A stretch of 48,496 bases of DNA from a bacterium (GCA_021819565.1 JAKAQV010000001.1:1-48496), one strand, 5' to 3'; positions 26,607 to 35,866 are shown, numbered from the stretch's first letter. Translations and numbers: made by a program. The notes: a model not told the origin generated them from the sequence alone.

Positions 26607-27491
26607 ATGAATCGCTTGAGCGGACTTTTAACGACCTTATTTCTATCCTCGGCCCTGGCCTTCTCTTTTTCTGGCTGCGGAACCTTGATTGACCCAGGAC
26701 ACGAGGGACTTCGCCAATTGGTTTTTCGCGAGCACTCGCTTCAAAAAGAGCCCTTAACCGACGGTTTTTATTGGCATTTCCCCTGGAACAATATCTTTGT
26801 CTATAAAACGACCTGGCAAAGCCGCACCGAAGAAGTGCATGTTTTAACCGAGGAAGCCCTTCATATTCTCGTTCGCGTCACGGTCACCTATCGCCCAAAA
26901 ACGGCAGATCTCTACCAATTAGCTCAAACCATCGGCCCTCATTATTACAGCCAGGTCATCCGCCCGCCGTTTGTGACCATTACGCGAACGGAATTTGCCT
27001 GGCACAAGCACAACCGTTTAGGGCAAGATTCTCCAATTATAGAATCTGACATTCTAAAAAAACTGGAAGCGGCCTTGTCCGATATGCCCATCGTGATCTC
27101 CCGCGTCTCAATTGACCATATCGAATACGACCGACAGGTCACCGACGCGATATCGGATAAAATTGCAACCCATCAGAAAGCGGAGCAAAAAGTTTACGAC
27201 GAAGATATCGCCAAGGAAAATGCGGATATCGCCCGCACCAACGCCGAAGGCCAGGCCGATGCCGAAGATATTCAAGCGAGCGGAGACGCCAAGGCGATTC
27301 TAGTCAAGGCCAAGGCCAAGGCTCAAGCCCAAATGGAAATTTCAAAAACCTTGACCAAGCAATATATCGAGCTTAAAGCCTTCGATAACCCCGCGACCCG
27401 CTACTATTTCGTCCCCCTTGGCAAAGACGGCCTGCCGCTGATTATCAACACCGGCTCTTCCAACACCAACTTCAATTCCGGAACCAAATAG
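26607..27491 (+). CDS. SPFH/band-7 domain lipoprotein
   Basis: The protein is 294 residues from the ATG at 26607, which follows a Shine-Dalgarno (aaggag). The N-terminal signal ends in a lipobox (FSGC), so Cys24 would be lipidated. The SPFH (prohibitin-like) domain follows ('GLRQLVFREHSLQKEPLTDG', 'ILVRVTVTYRPKTADLYQLA', 'VISRVSIDHIEYDRQVTDAI'). Next comes a long charged helix rich in A/E/K (about 195-255), probably for oligomerisation. Most SPFH proteins use a membrane helix as anchor; a lipoprotein anchor would place the domain in the periplasm. Its role is unknown; family members act as membrane scaffolds or protease regulators. Confidence 0.87.
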   Translation: MNRLSGLLTTLFLSSALAFSFSGCGTLIDPGHEGLRQLVFREHSLQKEPLTDGFYWHFPWNNIFVYKTTWQSRTEEVHVLTEEALHILVRVTVTYRPKTADLYQLAQTIGPHYYSQVIRPPFVTITRTEFAWHKHNRLGQDSPIIESDILKKLEAALSDMPIVISRVSIDHIEYDRQVTDAISDKIATHQKAEQKVYDEDIAKENADIARTNAEGQADAEDIQASGDAKAILVKAKAKAQAQMEISKTLTKQYIELKAFDNPATRYYFVPLGKDGLPLIINTGSSNTNFNSGTK

Positions 27492-27500
27492 CAAGACTCA

Positions 27501-27830
27501 ATGAAAACAATCCTTCTTTTAGTCGCTTCCAATGTTTTCATGACTTTCGCTTGGTATGGGCATCTGCGCTACCGCCAAGTTCCCCTTTGGGAAGTCATCT
27601 TGATCAGTTGGGGCATCGCTTTTTTCGAATATTGCTTTCAAGTGCCGGCCAATCGCATCGGCTACGGCGAATTTTCGGTCGTTCAATTAAAAACCATCCA
27701 AGAAGTCATCACCTTGACCGTGTTTTCGGTCTTCGCCACGCTTTACCTAGGAGAAAGACTGCGATGGAACCATTTTGTCGGGTTCTCCTTTTTAATTTTA
27801 GCCGCATTTTTCATTTTCCAGCATAAATAA
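27501..27830 (+). CDS. DUF486 / DMT-like small membrane protein
   Basis: This 109-residue protein has four membrane helices and belongs to the DUF486 group. The family-typical phrase 'SWGIAFFEYCFQVPANRIGY' followed by 'QLKTIQEVITLTVFSVFATL' is present. It resembles half of a drug/metabolite transporter, and such proteins probably pair as dimers. The substrate is not known. It starts nine bases after the SPFH gene stop and is likely on the same transcript. Confidence 0.9.
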   Translation: MKTILLLVASNVFMTFAWYGHLRYRQVPLWEVILISWGIAFFEYCFQVPANRIGYGEFSVVQLKTIQEVITLTVFSVFATLYLGERLRWNHFVGFSFLILAAFFIFQHK

Positions 27831-27846
27831 ACCCTGGAAAAATCCA

Positions 27847-30800
27847 ATGAACGATTCCGAAAGCCGCCTAGCGGCTCAATTTGATTTAGGCTCGAACATG
27901 GTCGTCGAAGCGGCGGCCGGAACCGGGAAGACATCTCTTCTCATTGCGCGGATTCTGTCTTTGACTCTGGCCGGCAATAGCGGAAAAGGATATCCCCTTG
28001 AAAACATCGCGGCCTTAACCTTTACCAACAAAGCCGCCGCGGAAATGAAAATACGCCTGGCGCAGCAACTTCATCAAATCGCGACCTCAATTCATCGCCC
28101 TGAAGAGGCCCAGCCCACGGCCAAAAAACTCGTTGACTCTTTAAAGGAGCGCTTTTCTCTCTCTGAACAAGCCATTGAAGAAAGAGTTAGTCTGGCTTTA
28201 AATCAACTTGAACGAGCCCCCATAGAAACTTTTCACTCCTTTGTCGCGCGGATTCTAAGGCTCTATCCCCTAGATGCCGGGCTTTCCCCGAGTTTTGAGA
28301 TCGATGAGGGACGAAATTTTAACCGAATTTTTGAATCGGAATGGGAAGAATGGCTGGACAGTGAACTGGGATCTTCTATGCCGCGAAAAGAAGATTGGCT
28401 TCAGATTCTTAAATTCGTCACGATTAAAGATTTAAGAGAATTAGCCAAACAATTGGCTCAAAAAGAAATTCCTCTTGATTTAATTCATCGAACATCCCGG
28501 GAAACCGTGGAGAGTTTAAAGTGCCTCTTGGAAAAATTAGAAGAAATCCCTCAGGGAAAGCCTCCCCCTAAAAGCAAGACATTTCTGGATAAATTTTCTG
28601 ATTTAAAAAACCAAATTCGGGCACTCACTCAAATTCCGGAGACGAAAAAATCAGATACGGATCTATTGAAAAACTGGACTCCCCCTGAAACAGGAACTTT
28701 TTGGCCTCAATGGCCCAAAGCGTGGGGAGAGGACGAGGAGGAAAAAGCGATTTATAAACGCGCCCAAAAAATAGCGGAATACTCCTCTCCCGAAAAACAC
28801 GCCTTGGTGGAAAAAGCGACCAGCCTTTTGGCGCCTTTTTGCGATAAAGTTCTTAACTCGTTTAGAAAAGCCGGTTTTATCTCTTTTGATGGACTCTTAA
28901 TTGAGGCCCGCAATCTCCTCAAGGACAATCTGAAAATTCGCAACGAAATCAAGCGCCGCTATCATTCGTTGTTGGTGGATGAATTTCAAGACACCGACCC
29001 CCTGCAGGGAGAAATTCTATTTTTCCTGGCGGAAGACCTCCATTCAACGGCGCTCGATTGGCAAAAGGTGACCCTGGGCCCGGGCCGAATCTTCGTCGTT
29101 GGAGACCCCAAACAGTCGATCTACCGCTTTCGCGGAGCCGACATCGCCGCCTATCAAGATTTTACGCAGAAAATTTTATCCCAGCCGAAATCCAAAGCCT
29201 TGTCTCTCAATCTCAATTTTAGAAGCAAGGCCGAAGTTTTACTTCCCATCAATTCTCTATTTTCCAAGACGATGAAAGAAATCAAGGGTCTTCAGGCCGC
29301 CCATCAAAATCTTGAAACGACCCAAAGTTTAAGCTCTGATTCCGCCCTTCAAATTATCAAGCTCGGTTTTTCCGGAGATTCGGCTAAATCCCATGATTTT
29401 CAAAAAGCCGAGGCGCAATGGATTTGTCAGTGGATTGACGAAAATTGCGGGCCTCAAAAAAAGTTCCGCTATAAAGACGTCGCCGTTCTCTGGCGCACCC
29501 AATTGGGAAGCTCTTATTTAATCGAAGCCCTTAAGAGCGCTCAAATCCCTTATGCCGCCCAGCTCAAAAACTCTCTTTATTCTTCCCAAGAGTTTATCGA
29601 TTTCATGAATCTCATCCGCGTTTTAGACGACCCTGAAGATCAAGTCTCTCTCAATGGAGTTTTAAGATCTCCCCTGACCGACACCAAAGACTCCAATCTT
29701 ACGGACGGGAAAACCAAGGGAAAAAGCGCAGAGGCCTTGGAAAAAATCCTCAACAATCTTCGCTCTCAATTGGGGCGAATACCTCTGCCCATTTTTTTAG
29801 ACCGCGTAATTAAAGAAACCGCTCTTCTGCCCATCGCGGCCAAAGCTTACCATGGGGCTCAAGCGGTGTCTAATATTCTCAAAGCCTCCCGTTTAGCCGA
29901 GGAAATCGCCAACAAAGAGGGCTTGACCGCTCGGGAAATGATCGAGCGGATCTTGCGGGAAGTTCAATCGGGAGAAGAAGAAGGCGAAAGCCCGCTGGCC
30001 GACGATTCTCTTGACTGCGTTCGGTTGTTGACCATCCACAAAGCCAAAGGCCTTGAATTTCCCATCGTCTTTATCCCGCGGATATCCTCGGCGGGGCAAT
30101 CCAACGAAATTCCCTTTTCTTTGGCGGATTGGAAAACTCAAACGATCGGGTTCTATCTTTCCAAGGCCAAAGCCGCGTCTTTAAACATGGCCTTCCTGAG
30201 AATCAACGAAAAAGAACGGCTCAACCATGAGGCCCTCCGTCTTCTTTATGTGGGCCTGACCCGCGCCAAGGAAAAAATATTTCTCATCGGAGACAAGGAC
30301 TTTTCCCCGGGAGATTATTGCTTCTCCCGATTTTTGTCGGCCGATTTAACGCTCCCCTCCAAAAACATCAATGTCGATGCCTCGTTTTCAAATTCAAATC
30401 AAAATCGCCAAAAGCCCACGAGCAAAATTCCAATTGAGCCCGAAAAATGGGCTTTAAAATGGAAAGAGGAGCTTAAACCAAAAAGCCTTGGGCCCCGCCC
30501 CTGGTCTTTAACCCCCACTCAAGAGGCAACCCGCCTTTTTGAAGAGGATGATGCGCGTCCCCGGCCAAATCAAGCCGTAGTTTTAGGACAACTTTGCCAC
30601 GAGGCCTTAAAAATCCTCGATTTCAAAAATCCCGGCGAGATTCGGCCTCTCATCCAGCGCGCCGCGGCTTTCTTATCGCAACTGGCTTTAACCCCGCCGG
30701 AACCCAAACTCCTTGAAGAAGCTGAAAGACTCATTCATGACTTTTTAGGTTCATCTTCGGCAAAAGCAATCATCCAATCCGAGATTTTAGGAAGAGAAAT

Positions 30801-31080
30801 TCCGTTTGCCTACCAGGAAAATAATTCCATCATTCGAGGGGCCATCGATCTGGTCTATCAAAATAGGGATCAAACGGTCGTCCTCGATTATAAAACCGGC
30901 CCGGCGCCGAAATCTCAAGAGGAAGAAAAAATCGCCTTGAAACGCTACCACCCCCAAGCCCGGGCTTATCTTCAAGCCGTAGAAAAAACCTTGGGAAAAA
31001 AAGCGCGCTTTCAGCTTCTTTTCCTGCGCCGACCCGAAAGCCCTATATGGTATAATGAGAAAGACGTTTTTCAGGATTAA
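27847..31080 (+). CDS. addA: AddA/RecB-like UvrD-family helicase-nuclease
   Basis: This 1077-residue protein has an SF1 helicase motor followed by a C-terminal PD-(D/E)xK nuclease. Helicase motifs are 'VVEAAAGTGKTSLLIARIL' (Walker A, about 19-37), 'ALTFTNKAAAEMK', 'LLVDEFQDTDPLQGEIL', 'VVGDPKQSIYRFRGADI', 'LNLNFRSK', 'VRLLTIHKAKGLEFPIVFIP' and 'LLYVGLTRAKEKIFLIG'. The nuclease has 'IRGAIDLVYQ' and 'VVLDYKTG' (about 988-1010). It should process double-strand DNA ends for recombination. The usual partner AddB is not next to it, and the protein is somewhat shorter than Bacillus AddA (about 1230). Confidence 0.87.
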   Translation: MNDSESRLAAQFDLGSNMVVEAAAGTGKTSLLIARILSLTLAGNSGKGYPLENIAALTFTNKAAAEMKIRLAQQLHQIATSIHRPEEAQPTAKKLVDSLKERFSLSEQAIEERVSLALNQLERAPIETFHSFVARILRLYPLDAGLSPSFEIDEGRNFNRIFESEWEEWLDSELGSSMPRKEDWLQILKFVTIKDLRELAKQLAQKEIPLDLIHRTSRETVESLKCLLEKLEEIPQGKPPPKSKTFLDKFSDLKNQIRALTQIPETKKSDTDLLKNWTPPETGTFWPQWPKAWGEDEEEKAIYKRAQKIAEYSSPEKHALVEKATSLLAPFCDKVLNSFRKAGFISFDGLLIEARNLLKDNLKIRNEIKRRYHSLLVDEFQDTDPLQGEILFFLAEDLHSTALDWQKVTLGPGRIFVVGDPKQSIYRFRGADIAAYQDFTQKILSQPKSKALSLNLNFRSKAEVLLPINSLFSKTMKEIKGLQAAHQNLETTQSLSSDSALQIIKLGFSGDSAKSHDFQKAEAQWICQWIDENCGPQKKFRYKDVAVLWRTQLGSSYLIEALKSAQIPYAAQLKNSLYSSQEFIDFMNLIRVLDDPEDQVSLNGVLRSPLTDTKDSNLTDGKTKGKSAEALEKILNNLRSQLGRIPLPIFLDRVIKETALLPIAAKAYHGAQAVSNILKASRLAEEIANKEGLTAREMIERILREVQSGEEEGESPLADDSLDCVRLLTIHKAKGLEFPIVFIPRISSAGQSNEIPFSLADWKTQTIGFYLSKAKAASLNMAFLRINEKERLNHEALRLLYVGLTRAKEKIFLIGDKDFSPGDYCFSRFLSADLTLPSKNINVDASFSNSNQNRQKPTSKIPIEPEKWALKWKEELKPKSLGPRPWSLTPTQEATRLFEEDDARPRPNQAVVLGQLCHEALKILDFKNPGEIRPLIQRAAAFLSQLALTPPEPKLLEEAERLIHDFLGSSSAKAIIQSEILGREIPFAYQENNSIIRGAIDLVYQNRDQTVVLDYKTGPAPKSQEEEKIALKRYHPQARAYLQAVEKTLGKKARFQLLFLRRPESPIWYNEKDVFQD
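31048..31056 (+). promoter_or_regulatory. Extended -10 promoter (TGGTATAAT) for secG
   Basis: TGG plus a perfect TATAAT lies inside the last codons of the addA gene. Transcription would start near 31063, leaving a leader of about 22 bases before the secG ATG. The leader contains 'cagga' as a weak ribosome-binding site. This transcript could also carry tRNA-Leu and the Nudix gene. Confidence 0.55.
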
Positions 31081-31084
31081 CTCT

Positions 31085-31408
31085 ATGTTCTATCATCTTA
31101 TTTTAGCGATTCACGTCTTTGTCTGCGTGCTGATGATTTTGGTGGTGCTCCTCCAGACCGGCCGCGGAGCGGGGCTCGCTCTTTTTGGAAGCTCGGGAGA
31201 TTCCCTCATTACCACCCCGACCGGATCAAGTTTCATGCGCAATTTAACCGGGGCGCTTGCCGGAGCCTTCGCTTTTACATCCCTTTTTCTCTCTTTGTTG
31301 TCGGCCAAAAGCGGAATGTCGAGCGTCACGTCTCGTTTTTCGCTTCCGAGCGCGCCGGCAGCTCAACAGGCCCCCGCTACTCCGCCTGCTTCCACCAAGA
31401 AAAAATAA
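31085..31408 (+). CDS. secG: Preprotein translocase subunit SecG
   Basis: The protein is 107 residues from the ATG at 31085; an upstream in-frame codon inside addA would add ten charged residues and is rejected. The SecG pattern is complete. Helix 1 (about 2-25) is 'ILAIHVFVCVLMILVVLLQT', followed by the conserved loop 'GRGAGLALFGSSGDSLITTP' and helix 2 (about 52-72). The tail is rich in Ala, Pro and Lys. SecG aids SecYE in membrane insertion of SecA during protein export. tRNA-Leu follows 11 bases later. Confidence 0.95.
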   Translation: MFYHLILAIHVFVCVLMILVVLLQTGRGAGLALFGSSGDSLITTPTGSSFMRNLTGALAGAFAFTSLFLSLLSAKSGMSSVTSRFSLPSAPAAQQAPATPPASTKKK

Positions 31409-31419
31409 TTTCATTTAAC

Positions 31420-31501
31420 GCGCGGGTGGCGGAACTGGCAGACGCGTACGTTTGAGGGGCGTATGCCGCAAGGCGTGAGGGTTCGAGTCCCTCCCCGCGC
31501 A
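31420..31501 (+). tRNA. tRNA-Leu (anticodon GAG)
   Basis: This 82-base class II tRNA has acceptor GCGCGGG pairing with CCCGCGC. The anticodon stem is TACGT/GCGTA with loop TTGAGGG (anticodon GAG). It has a long variable arm of leucine type, a T-arm AGGG-TTCGAGT-CCCT and discriminator A. CCA is not encoded. It sits directly after secG, as leuU (also GAG) does in E. coli. Confidence 0.95.
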
Positions 31502-31508
31502 AATTTTA

Positions 31509-31940
31509 ATGAGTTTAAAACCCATCTCATTTAGTTGCCGCATCTACGGAATCCTCATCGAAAATAAGAAAGTTTTAATGACGCGAAGCCGTTTTATCGA
31601 TCGCGAATTCGTCAATTTCCCGGGCGGTGGAGTCGAAATAGGAGAGTCCCCGGAAGACGCCTTAATCAGGGAATATCAGGAAGAAACCGGACTCTCAATT
31701 AAGATTGGAAAAATTCTTTTTTCCAGCCAAAAACTCCATTTATCCACTCAAAGGCCGATTCAAATCGTCAGCTCTTTTTGGAGAGTGGAAAAAACGTCGG
31801 GAAAGCTCAAGGAAAACGGGAATAACGACGACGTGCTTAAGCTTTTTTGGGCCGAGATTTCTTCAATCCCAAAAGGCGAGATGTTTTCCTCCGATCGGGA
31901 GTTTGCCGATCTCTTGCCCGATCTTCTTTCTTCAAGCTGA
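31509..31940 (+). CDS. Nudix hydrolase
   Basis: This 143-residue protein carries a complete Nudix box, 'GGGVEIGESPEDALIREYQE' continuing ETGL (about residues 38-61). The pattern is G-x5-E-x7-R-E-x2-E-E-x-G, so metal binding should be intact. It would hydrolyse a nucleoside diphosphate linked to another group; the substrate cannot be inferred. The start lies eight bases after tRNA-Leu with no clear Shine-Dalgarno. Its last 104 bases overlap the end of the riboflavin kinase gene on the other strand. Confidence 0.9.
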   Translation: MSLKPISFSCRIYGILIENKKVLMTRSRFIDREFVNFPGGGVEIGESPEDALIREYQEETGLSIKIGKILFSSQKLHLSTQRPIQIVSSFWRVEKTSGKLKENGNNDDVLKLFWAEISSIPKGEMFSSDREFADLLPDLLSSS

Positions 31941-32289
31941 GAATTTTCCGAACATCCTCGGCAATTTGGCGTTTCAACTCTTCTATCGAGGCAAACTTCT
32001 TTTGACCTCGGATTTTTTTAATGAGGGACACCTGAAGCTCGGACCCGTAGAGATTTCCTTTAAAACCCGGGATATAGACTTCAAAAACCCTTTTTTCGCC
32101 AGCCACGGTGGGCTTATTGCCCACGCTGACCGCTCCTATATAAACGCGGGAAAGCTTCTCTCCGCGAACCTCGCCCGCATAAACCCCGTCTTTAGGCAAA
32201 ACGTCCGGGCTGATTTTTAAATTAGCGGTGGGGTATCCCAGTTTGCGCCCGAGTCGATCCCCGGGCACGACGACCCCGCGATAGAGCAT
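31837..32289 (-). CDS. ribF: Stand-alone riboflavin kinase (RibF C-terminal domain)
   Basis: This 150-residue protein corresponds only to the flavokinase half of bacterial RibF. It has 'GVVVPGDRLGRKLGYPTANL' (the GR-x-LG-PTAN motif binding ATP/Mg), 'PKDGVYAGEVRG', 'FEVYIPGFKGNLYGSELQVS' and 'FASIEELKRQIAEDVRKI'. The N-terminal FAD synthetase domain is missing. The protein thus makes FMN, while FAD synthesis must come from elsewhere. The last ~30 residues are a basic tail that overlaps the Nudix gene. The ATG overlaps the truB stop (TGATG). Confidence 0.88.
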   Translation of the reverse strand: MLYRGVVVPGDRLGRKLGYPTANLKISPDVLPKDGVYAGEVRGEKLSRVYIGAVSVGNKPTVAGEKRVFEVYIPGFKGNLYGSELQVSLIKKIRGQKKFASIEELKRQIAEDVRKILSLKKEDRARDRQTPDRRKTSRLLGLKKSRPKKA

Positions 32290-33032
32290 CAGAACTTAGT
32301 TTTTATTTCCGAAGCGACTTGAAATAGTTTCATCGTTCCGGATTCCAGCAGATTTTTAATGTCTTCAGTCTTTAAGCGTTTTAACGCTTCAAAGTCAATG
32401 GCTTCATCCACGGTAAAAGGGCCGATTTTTTCCCGTCTCAAGGTTTGAACAATAGCCCCGCACCCGATCTTAGAGCCTATCGCTTCGGCCAGGGCGCGGA
32501 CATAGGTGCCACTGGAACAAAACAAACGGTTTTCAATCTCTCCGGTATGGGGATCGTACTTTAAGGCTTCCCAGCGATAAACGGTTGATTTCCTCGGTTT
32601 TTCGGGAACAGCGATTCCCTTGCGGGCATAATGGTAAAGCGGTTTTCCCTTGTGCTTGACGGCGGAATAAATCGGGGCGGGCAGGGAAATCTCTCCCAAA
32701 TATTGGTCAAGAACTCGCTGAATCTCGGGTAATGTCAAGGCGGGGACAGGCCTTTTTTCAAGAACGTGCCCGGTAATATCTCCTGAATCGGTGATCACCC
32801 CAAGCTTGATTGTCCCGTAATAAATCTTGTCCAAACCTTGCATATGCGCCTGGAGCTTGCGAGTTCTTCCCGCCAAAATAATCAAAAGTCCGGTCGCGAG
32901 AGGATCGAGAGTCCCGCAATGCCCCGCCTTTTCATTTTTTGGAAAAAACCGCCTGAATGCGCTTACCGCATCGTGAGAAGTCCATCCCGCCGGTTTGTCA
33001 AATAAAATCATTCCCGCAAGCTCGGGCTTCAC
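32289..33032 (-). CDS. truB: tRNA pseudouridine-55 synthase
   Basis: This 247-residue enzyme isomerises U55 in the T-loop of tRNAs. The N-terminal 'GMILFDKPAGWTSHDAVSAF', the catalytic aspartate region 'KAGHCGTLDPLATGLLIILA', 'PAPIYSAVKHKGKPLYHYAR' and 'CSSGTYVRALAEAIG' are all present. No clear PUA domain follows, as in some short TruB. The GTG start overlaps the rbfA stop (GTGA). It belongs to the conserved infB-rbfA-truB-ribF order. Confidence 0.95.
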   Translation of the reverse strand: MKPELAGMILFDKPAGWTSHDAVSAFRRFFPKNEKAGHCGTLDPLATGLLIILAGRTRKLQAHMQGLDKIYYGTIKLGVITDSGDITGHVLEKRPVPALTLPEIQRVLDQYLGEISLPAPIYSAVKHKGKPLYHYARKGIAVPEKPRKSTVYRWEALKYDPHTGEIENRLFCSSGTYVRALAEAIGSKIGCGAIVQTLRREKIGPFTVDEAIDFEALKRLKTEDIKNLLESGTMKLFQVASEIKTKF

Positions 33033-33373
33033 TCTTGATTCCTCAAATCATCCAATATTTTATCGATCCGAGAAGCCGTCGCGGGCGTCGCGTCATACTC
33101 AAAGATAAGCTCGGGCAAAATGCGAACGCTCCACTTTTGGCTCAGCTTTTGGCGGACATAGGGAGTCGCTCGGACAAGAGCTTTTTGGCAATTTAAGCGC
33201 TGGCGCGGGTTTCCCATCACCGAGTAAAAAATTCGCGCGGTCTTAAGATCCCGGGATAAAACAATATCGGTGACGGTGATTAAGCCTGAAAACCCCGGAT
33301 CCCGAATGGTAGGCAATATGGCGACAATTTCTTTGCGGAGAAGTTCTTGAAGCCGATCGATCCGGGAAAACAA
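33029..33373 (-). CDS. rbfA: Ribosome-binding factor A
   Basis: This 114-residue KH-type protein assists late 30S maturation. 'SRIDRLQELLRKEIVAILPT' at the start, 'GLITVTDIVLSRDLKTARIF' in the middle and 'ELIFEYDATPATASRIDKIL' at the end fit RbfA. The first codon is TTG, six bases after the infB stop, and no ATG lies near. The stop overlaps the truB GTG. Confidence 0.92.
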   Translation of the reverse strand: MFSRIDRLQELLRKEIVAILPTIRDPGFSGLITVTDIVLSRDLKTARIFYSVMGNPRQRLNCQKALVRATPYVRQKLSQKWSVRILPELIFEYDATPATASRIDKILDDLRNQE

Positions 33374-33379
33374 GGCAGG

Positions 33380-35851
33380 TCAGGCGCTCTCAAGCCGCCG
33401 CGTTCGAGATTCTTTCACGAAAATTTCGAGAGTATCGCCTTGTTGATAAGAAACGTTCCCATCAATTTGAATCCCGCATTCGAGATTTTTTTCCACTTCC
33501 TTGACGTCATCTTTAAAGCGCTTGAGATTAACGACTTTTCCCTCAAAAACTTTCGCTCCGTTGCGAATAACCCGGGCAAACGCCCCGCGGGAAACCTTTC
33601 CTTCCCGAACAAAAGAGCCCGCGACAAAAGCCTTGCCCTTGAGCGGGAAAATTTCCCTGACTTCCGCTTTCCCGACGACTACCTCTACAATTTCGGGAGC
33701 CAAAAGCCCTTCCAGCGCCGCTTTGACATCGGCAATCAGATCGTAAATAATTTTATACGAACGGATTTCCACTTCTTCCCGCGCCGCCAGTTCTCGGGCC
33801 CGCGCTTCGGAAGAGCTGTTAAATAAGAAGATAATCGCGTTTGAAGCCGAGGCTAAAAGAACATCCGACTCATTAGCGCTCCCCAATCCGGCATGAACGA
33901 TGCGCACCTGGCATTCCTTGGTCGATAAGCTCTCCAGGGAATCGCGCAGGGCTTGAAGCGAACCCTGAACATCGGCTTTGAGGATAATATTTAAATCCTT
34001 GGTCGTCGATCCCAGCTGAGATTTAAGGCTGACCAAGCTGACATGGCGCTGGTGGGCCAAGACCTGCTCGCGGTTGAGCTTTTGTCGCTGTTCCGCGATT
34101 TCACGGGCTTCTTTTTCGCTTTTAACGACGCTAAAAATATCCCCGGCCTGAGGCGTTTTCGATAAACCGAGAACCTCCACCGGCGTCGCGGGCTCGGCTT
34201 TTTCAAGCCTTTGCCCGTGCTCATCCACAAGGGCTTTAACTTTTCCATGACACAAACCCACTACCAAGGGATCTCCGATATTGAGCACCCCGGACTGAAC
34301 GAGCAAGGTCGCCACGCTTCCTCTTTGAGGATCCATCTTCGCTTCCAAAACAATGCCGGAAGCCGCGCGATCGTAATTGGCTTTCAAATCCAGAAGCTCG
34401 GCTTGCAAGGAAAGCATTTCCAGAAGATGATCGATATTGGTTTTTTTCTTAGCCGAAACGTCGACAAAAATCGTTTTTCCGCCCCATTCCTCCGGATTAA
34501 GGCCGTGAAGAGCGAGATCTTGGCGAATCTTTTGCGGGTTCGCCCCGGGAAGATCAATCTTATTGACCGCGACTACGATTGGAACTCCGGCGGCTTTGGC
34601 GTGATCGATGGCTTCAATAGTCTGCGGCATAATTCCATCAACCGCGCTGACAACCAAAACGACGATATCGGTGACCTTGGCTCCGCGGGACCGCATCGCG
34701 GTAAACGCTTCATGACCCGGAGTATCCAAGAAGACTAAAACGCCCTTAGAGGTCGTGACCTTATACGCTCCGATATGCTGGGTAATCCCTCCCGCTTCTC
34801 CGGTCGCGACATTGCTCGATCGAATCGCGTCTAAAAGGGAAGTTTTCCCGTGATCGACATGCCCCATGACCGTAATAATGGGAGGCCGCGATTTTAAATT
34901 TTCGGAAGAATCTTTCTGCCCGCGAGCGGTCTCGATTTCTTCTTCTTTATACATCGCCGTCACTTTCAATTCGTAGTTAAATTCCTGGGCGATAATCATC
35001 GCGGCGTCAATTTCAAGGCGCTGATTGATGGTGGCAAAAATTCCAAGACTCATCAATTTTTTGATCAACTCGTTGGGAGTGGCTTCCATTTTCTCGGCCA
35101 ACTCTCGAACCGTGATAATGCTGGGAACTTCCAAAACCTTCAAAGCGGGTTTGGCCTGAACCGCGGGAGAAGCGGCGGGAGCGGAAAGATTGATAGCGGG
35201 TTTGGCCGCGGGCTGCGGTTTATGCTGAGGCTTCTGGGAAAAAGGCGGAGCCTTAATGACCGGCCTTGGCTGCACCGGAGGAACCGCCTTTGGGGGAGTC
35301 GCCTGAACAGGCGCGATTTTAGGCGGAGCTGAAGCCGGATTTGGTTTGGGAGCCGGCGCAGTCGGGACTGCCGCAGCCGAAGCCTGCGGCGCGCTTTTCT
35401 TGGAATCTTCCGCAACAGGCTTAGCCGCCGCGGAAGGGGAATGAACCTGGGATGCCGGAGACGGCGCTGAAGATTGAACAGGTGAAACCGCGGGTTTTTC
35501 CTTGGCTACCGGATTGGGAGTTCCCTTAAATCCCGTCGCCGGAGCCAAGCGCGCGACCGAAGGAACCTGCCTGGCGGGCCCGGATTTCCGTTTAAACAAA
35601 TCAAAAGCTGAGACTAAATGAGACGTCGGTGGAGCAATAGAACCTTCCTCGCTTGAAGCCCTTTCTTCCGCGCGGGCCTTGACGATGGAGGGCTTGGCGG
35701 ATGTTTTTTTCTTGGCAGAATCCGACTTGGATTTCTTGGCTGATTCTCCCTTCTCCGGAGCGGTTTTTTTGGCGCGGGGAGTTTTAGCGGATTTTTTCTC
35801 TTTTTCCGCTTTTTCTTTAGGTTCAGAACTTTTCTTGGCTTTGGAAGGCAT
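33380..35851 (-). CDS. infB: Translation initiation factor IF-2
   Basis: This 823-residue GTPase places initiator tRNA on the ribosome. A low-complexity N-terminal third (lysine-rich, then Pro/Ala-rich, about 1-235) is followed by the IF2_N domain ('[20 protein letters not shown]'), G1 '[16 protein letters not shown]', G3 'DTPGHEAF' and G4 'NKID'. Domains II-IV follow, ending in a beta-barrel. The ATG is six bases after an extended -10 element, so infB seems to have its own leaderless transcript although it lies in the rimP-nusA block. Confidence 0.96.
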   Translation of the reverse strand: MPSKAKKSSEPKEKAEKEKKSAKTPRAKKTAPEKGESAKKSKSDSAKKKTSAKPSIVKARAEERASSEEGSIAPPTSHLVSAFDLFKRKSGPARQVPSVARLAPATGFKGTPNPVAKEKPAVSPVQSSAPSPASQVHSPSAAAKPVAEDSKKSAPQASAAAVPTAPAPKPNPASAPPKIAPVQATPPKAVPPVQPRPVIKAPPFSQKPQHKPQPAAKPAINLSAPAASPAVQAKPALKVLEVPSIITVRELAEKMEATPNELIKKLMSLGIFATINQRLEIDAAMIIAQEFNYELKVTAMYKEEEIETARGQKDSSENLKSRPPIITVMGHVDHGKTSLLDAIRSSNVATGEAGGITQHIGAYKVTTSKGVLVFLDTPGHEAFTAMRSRGAKVTDIVVLVVSAVDGIMPQTIEAIDHAKAAGVPIVVAVNKIDLPGANPQKIRQDLALHGLNPEEWGGKTIFVDVSAKKKTNIDHLLEMLSLQAELLDLKANYDRAASGIVLEAKMDPQRGSVATLLVQSGVLNIGDPLVVGLCHGKVKALVDEHGQRLEKAEPATPVEVLGLSKTPQAGDIFSVVKSEKEAREIAEQRQKLNREQVLAHQRHVSLVSLKSQLGSTTKDLNIILKADVQGSLQALRDSLESLSTKECQVRIVHAGLGSANESDVLLASASNAIIFLFNSSSEARARELAAREEVEIRSYKIIYDLIADVKAALEGLLAPEIVEVVVGKAEVREIFPLKGKAFVAGSFVREGKVSRGAFARVIRNGAKVFEGKVVNLKRFKDDVKEVEKNLECGIQIDGNVSYQQGDTLEIFVKESRTRRLESA

Positions 35852-35857
35852 GTAATT

Positions 35858-35866
35858 ATAATATCA
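35858..35866 (-). promoter_or_regulatory. Extended -10 promoter of infB
   Basis: On the minus strand TGATATTAT ends exactly six bases before the infB ATG (35851), with AATTAC between. An overlapping TATAAT three bases nearer also exists. No Shine-Dalgarno is present, so the message is predicted to be leaderless or nearly so. Confidence 0.55.

Noticed and set aside
31048-31084. secG start at 31055
   Set aside because: That ATG overlaps the TATAAT element and adds ten polar or charged residues before helix 1, unlike SecG proteins.
34211-34738. 175-codon open frame on the plus strand inside infB
   Set aside because: It is antisense to the well-supported IF-2 GTPase domain and has no ribosome site or recognisable domain.
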